Below, one piece after another: positions 62,176-64,000 of a DNA stretch of 64,000 nt (its first letter is position 1; each line of letters opens with the position of its first letter). Location: assembly GCA_019240405.1 (NCBI GenBank), contig JAFAYL010000022.1:21328-85327 (forward strand), written 5' to 3'. Below the pieces are notes generated by a model. The model was not told where the DNA came from and searched no databases. It was given only the letters and a program-made list of their open reading frames with translations. The stretch is from Acidobacteriaceae bacterium. Its GTDB lineage: Bacteria; Acidobacteriota; Terriglobia; Bryobacterales; Bryobacteraceae. Both the position numbers and the translations under genes were made by a program.

Positions 62176-63315
62176 TTGCAATTCCAGAAGGTGACGCGCA
62201 GGGAATGGATCGCGCTTCATGCGATGACGATTGCCGGCGCGTGTGGCCGGAAAAAGGGAACAGGATTTGACGGTTACGCTCTAATCGCGACAGCAGGGGA
62301 TGAAAGCCTCGGTGTCGTAGACTTAACTGCATTTCGATTAATCAAATCAATTCCGTTAGGCGCGCGTCCGACCGCTGTAATCACTGGTTCAGGCAAGGGT
62401 TTGGTTGAAGGCAACAGCTACGTGCTGACCCAGTCGAATGGAACGATTCATAAACTGAATCGCGAGCTGACCCGTGTCCTGTCGAAGAAAGTTGCCGGCG
62501 AGCTCAGCGCGATCGGCGTGATGCCTGATGGAAATCGTCTCGTTGCTATTGCGGGCAGCAGCCGCGAGCTTATCGAGATTGAGGCAGGATCGCTAAATAC
62601 TATTCGCCGGCATAAGCTCGAGGGGGGGCCGGTTGCTTTTGATGTAGCTGCGGATCAACATGTCGCTATATCGACGGGCGAGCGCGGCGTGATTCAGATG
62701 TTCAATTTGGAAACCGGAGCAAACTCTCGAGCTCAGGTTCCCGGTCCGCTTGGCGATGTGCGGTTTAGGCGAGACGCCGCAATTTTGCTTGCAGCGAATC
62801 TTCGTGACCGTTCGATTGCGGCTCTCGAAGTGCCGAGTCTTCAAAGCGTGGCGGATCTGCCATTGGCGATGCAGCCTGAGAATCTTTGCTTTAATTCCGA
62901 TGGCGGGCAATTGTTTGTGTCCGGCGCGGGCATGGACGGAGTCGGAATCGTGTTTCCTTACACGCTGGAAGTAGATGAAACGCTTTTGGCGGGCCGGAGT
63001 CCCGGCGCGATGGCCTGCTCGGAGAAGCCCCCCTATTTGTTTGTAGGAAGCCGCAATGCATCAGATGTATGTATCTTCGATATCGGCACACGCAGGATGA
63101 TTGGCATCGTCGAAGTCGGCGAGATTCCGGGACGTATGGCAATCACGCCGGATAATCAGTATGCGCTGGCGCTCAGTGAGAAATCGGGGAATATGGCAGT
63201 GATCCACATCGCAGCGATCCGAGGGAACAAGTGGAAGTCGGGTGCGGCGCTGTTCACGATGATTCCGGTGGGCGATAGGCCAGTGGATGCGGCGATTGTT
63301 CCGCGACGGGCGTAG
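62176..63315 (+). CDS. Exported beta-propeller (YncE-like) protein
   Basis: 379 residues from TTG 62176; a GTG 15 bases later is an alternative start. RREWIALHAMTIAGACGRKKG looks like a short signal with a possible lipobox (Gly-Ala-Cys), hinting at a lipoprotein. About seven blade-like repeats of the YVTN/YncE kind follow (GYALIATAGDESLGVVDL, PYLFVGSRNASDVCIFDIGTRRMIGIVEVGEIP, QYALALSEKSGNMAVIHI). No catalytic residues; the function is unknown. The last 62 bases overlap the convergent rsmE gene. Confidence 0.78.
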   Translation: MQFQKVTRREWIALHAMTIAGACGRKKGTGFDGYALIATAGDESLGVVDLTAFRLIKSIPLGARPTAVITGSGKGLVEGNSYVLTQSNGTIHKLNRELTRVLSKKVAGELSAIGVMPDGNRLVAIAGSSRELIEIEAGSLNTIRRHKLEGGPVAFDVAADQHVAISTGERGVIQMFNLETGANSRAQVPGPLGDVRFRRDAAILLAANLRDRSIAALEVPSLQSVADLPLAMQPENLCFNSDGGQLFVSGAGMDGVGIVFPYTLEVDETLLAGRSPGAMACSEKPPYLFVGSRNASDVCIFDIGTRRMIGIVEVGEIPGRMAITPDNQYALALSEKSGNMAVIHIAAIRGNKWKSGAALFTMIPVGDRPVDAAIVPRRA

Positions 63316-64000
63316 GCGCTGTTGATCTTCCCCAAGCTGCGCGGATGACAGCCAATCCCGCGATTCCGGCGGTTTCGGCGCGAAGGATTGTGGGGCCGAG
63401 TGAGCAGGAAATCCAACCGGCGGTACTCGCTTGTTCTCGCTCTGCATCCGTCCAGCCGCCTTCGGGCCCCAGCATCAAAGCGAAGCGTTCATCTGGGCCG
63501 CTTTGATCGTTGGGCATTATGCGAAGAATCGGTGCTTCGGGGACTTCGTCAAGCAGCAGTTTAATAGATGCGTCGACGCGGATTGCGTCAATGAATTGAA
63601 TCGCCGGTTCGATGCGGGGCAGATGCACGCGGCGGGACTGCTGGCTCGCTTCGATTGCAATTTTCTCCCACCGCGCGCGGCGGGTGAGCGAGGCATTAGC
63701 CAAGCCGCGCTCGGTGCGAGTGGATTCAAACGGCTGGATGAGAGATACACCGACCTCGGTTGCTTTTTCGATGAGCCACTCGAAGCGATCGAACTTGAAC
63801 AGGGCGGCTAAGAGAGCGACGCGCGGAGAGGGTGGAGGCGCAGCGAGCTTTTCGAGGATTCGGAAGCTGACGAGAGAGTTGCGGGCCACCTCGATACGGG
63901 CGAGATAAAGATCGCAATTGTCAGAAATTTCGTGGAGCTGGCCGGGCTCGGCCCGGAGGACACGGACGAGGTGCTCGGCGTCTCGGCCGGTGAGCTCGGC
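63254..64000 (-). CDS. rsmE: 16S rRNA m3U1498 methyltransferase RsmE, 5' end outside window
   Basis: The frame is open to the window edge (AELTGRDAEHLVRVLRAEPGQLHE at the front), so the start codon lies beyond 64000. SPOUT-fold methyltransferase: the N-terminal PUA-like domain is partial; the core has FDRFEWLIEKATEVGVSLIQPFESTRTER, the SAM knot MLGPEGGWTDAERE and the closing LGPTILRAETAGIAGLAVIRAAWG. Methylates U1498 of 16S rRNA with S-adenosylmethionine. Confidence 0.93.
   Translation of the reverse strand, partial: AELTGRDAEHLVRVLRAEPGQLHEISDNCDLYLARIEVARNSLVSFRILEKLAAPPPSPRVALLAALFKFDRFEWLIEKATEVGVSLIQPFESTRTERGLANASLTRRARWEKIAIEASQQSRRVHLPRIEPAIQFIDAIRVDASIKLLLDEVPEAPILRIMPNDQSGPDERFALMLGPEGGWTDAEREQASTAGWISCSLGPTILRAETAGIAGLAVIRAAWGRSTAPTPVAEQSPHPLAYRPPESS

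Overview
The window looks like a chromosomal stretch from an Acidobacteriota genome, most likely a Solibacter/Bryobacterales-type soil bacterium. This rests on gene content, not a search. The pointers are a mosaic secreted protein carrying two copies of the C-terminal domain type described from Solibacter (TIGR03437-like), a large carboxypeptidase-regulatory-domain TonB-dependent receptor, long arrays of ASH/choice-of-anchor domains, a kumamolisin-type protease, a POTRA-only BamA-like protein and a bactofilin. Several starts are non-ATG (TTG, GTG and one well supported CTG).

Layout. 1-12.2 kb: end of a NitT/TauT-type ABC permease, Ku, a 1270-residue secreted propeller/FG-GAP protein, a serine-synthesis pair (class V aminotransferase and SerA), a DUF72 protein and a class C beta-lactamase-like serine hydrolase. 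12.4-23.4 kb: an exported-protein zone with two tandem cysteine-rich paralogues, a SurA-N/DsbA fusion, a sedolisin-family protease, an NTF2-like/ASH protein, a ten-repeat ASH protein and a secreted hydrolase-like protein. 23.7-27.7 kb: the argF-argG-argH-argR operon with a near-leaderless promoter and a candidate ArgR palindrome over the argF start. 27.8-30.6 kb: a CDF metal exporter, CoaD and a POTRA protein. 30.8-34.4 kb: lpdA-lipB-E2 of a 2-oxoacid dehydrogenase system. 34.5-37.5 kb: CarD/CdnL, tRNA-Glu(CTC), then about 2 kb of sparse, partly decayed sequence ending in an orphan Flp pilin. 37.6-42.7 kb: cysK with a cysteine-free Rrf2 regulator, glmM, a DUF721/DciA protein and gatC-gatA. 42.7-46.1 kb: a scarred region with a frameshifted DUF72 pseudogene fused to a decapitated M20 dipeptidase, an amidohydrolase, and a peroxiredoxin-like gene with an in-frame TGA exactly at the redox cysteine, followed by a methyltransferase-like membrane protein. 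46.2-53.2 kb: an alpha/beta hydrolase, HicAB, the TonB-dependent receptor, bactofilin, HigBA, a C-terminal gene fragment and tRNA-Ser(GGA). 53.2-62.1 kb: the elongasome cluster mreB-mreC-mreD-mrdA-rodA followed by an RNase E/G with a huge insertion. 62.2-64 kb: a secreted beta-propeller and partial rsmE.

How it fits together. Housekeeping operons (arginine, serine, cysteine, lipoate/2-oxoacid dehydrogenase, tRNA amidotransferase, cell-shape) are interleaved with acidobacterial secretome genes and two toxin-antitoxin modules. The observation most worth a second look is the candidate selenoprotein at 44980-45531: a peroxiredoxin-like frame, intact on both sides, in which TGA replaces the first Cys of the Trp-Cys-Pro-Phe-Cys redox motif. 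A small stem-loop lies just downstream of the TGA. No selenocysteine machinery lies in the window, so a decayed cysteine codon remains the main alternative.
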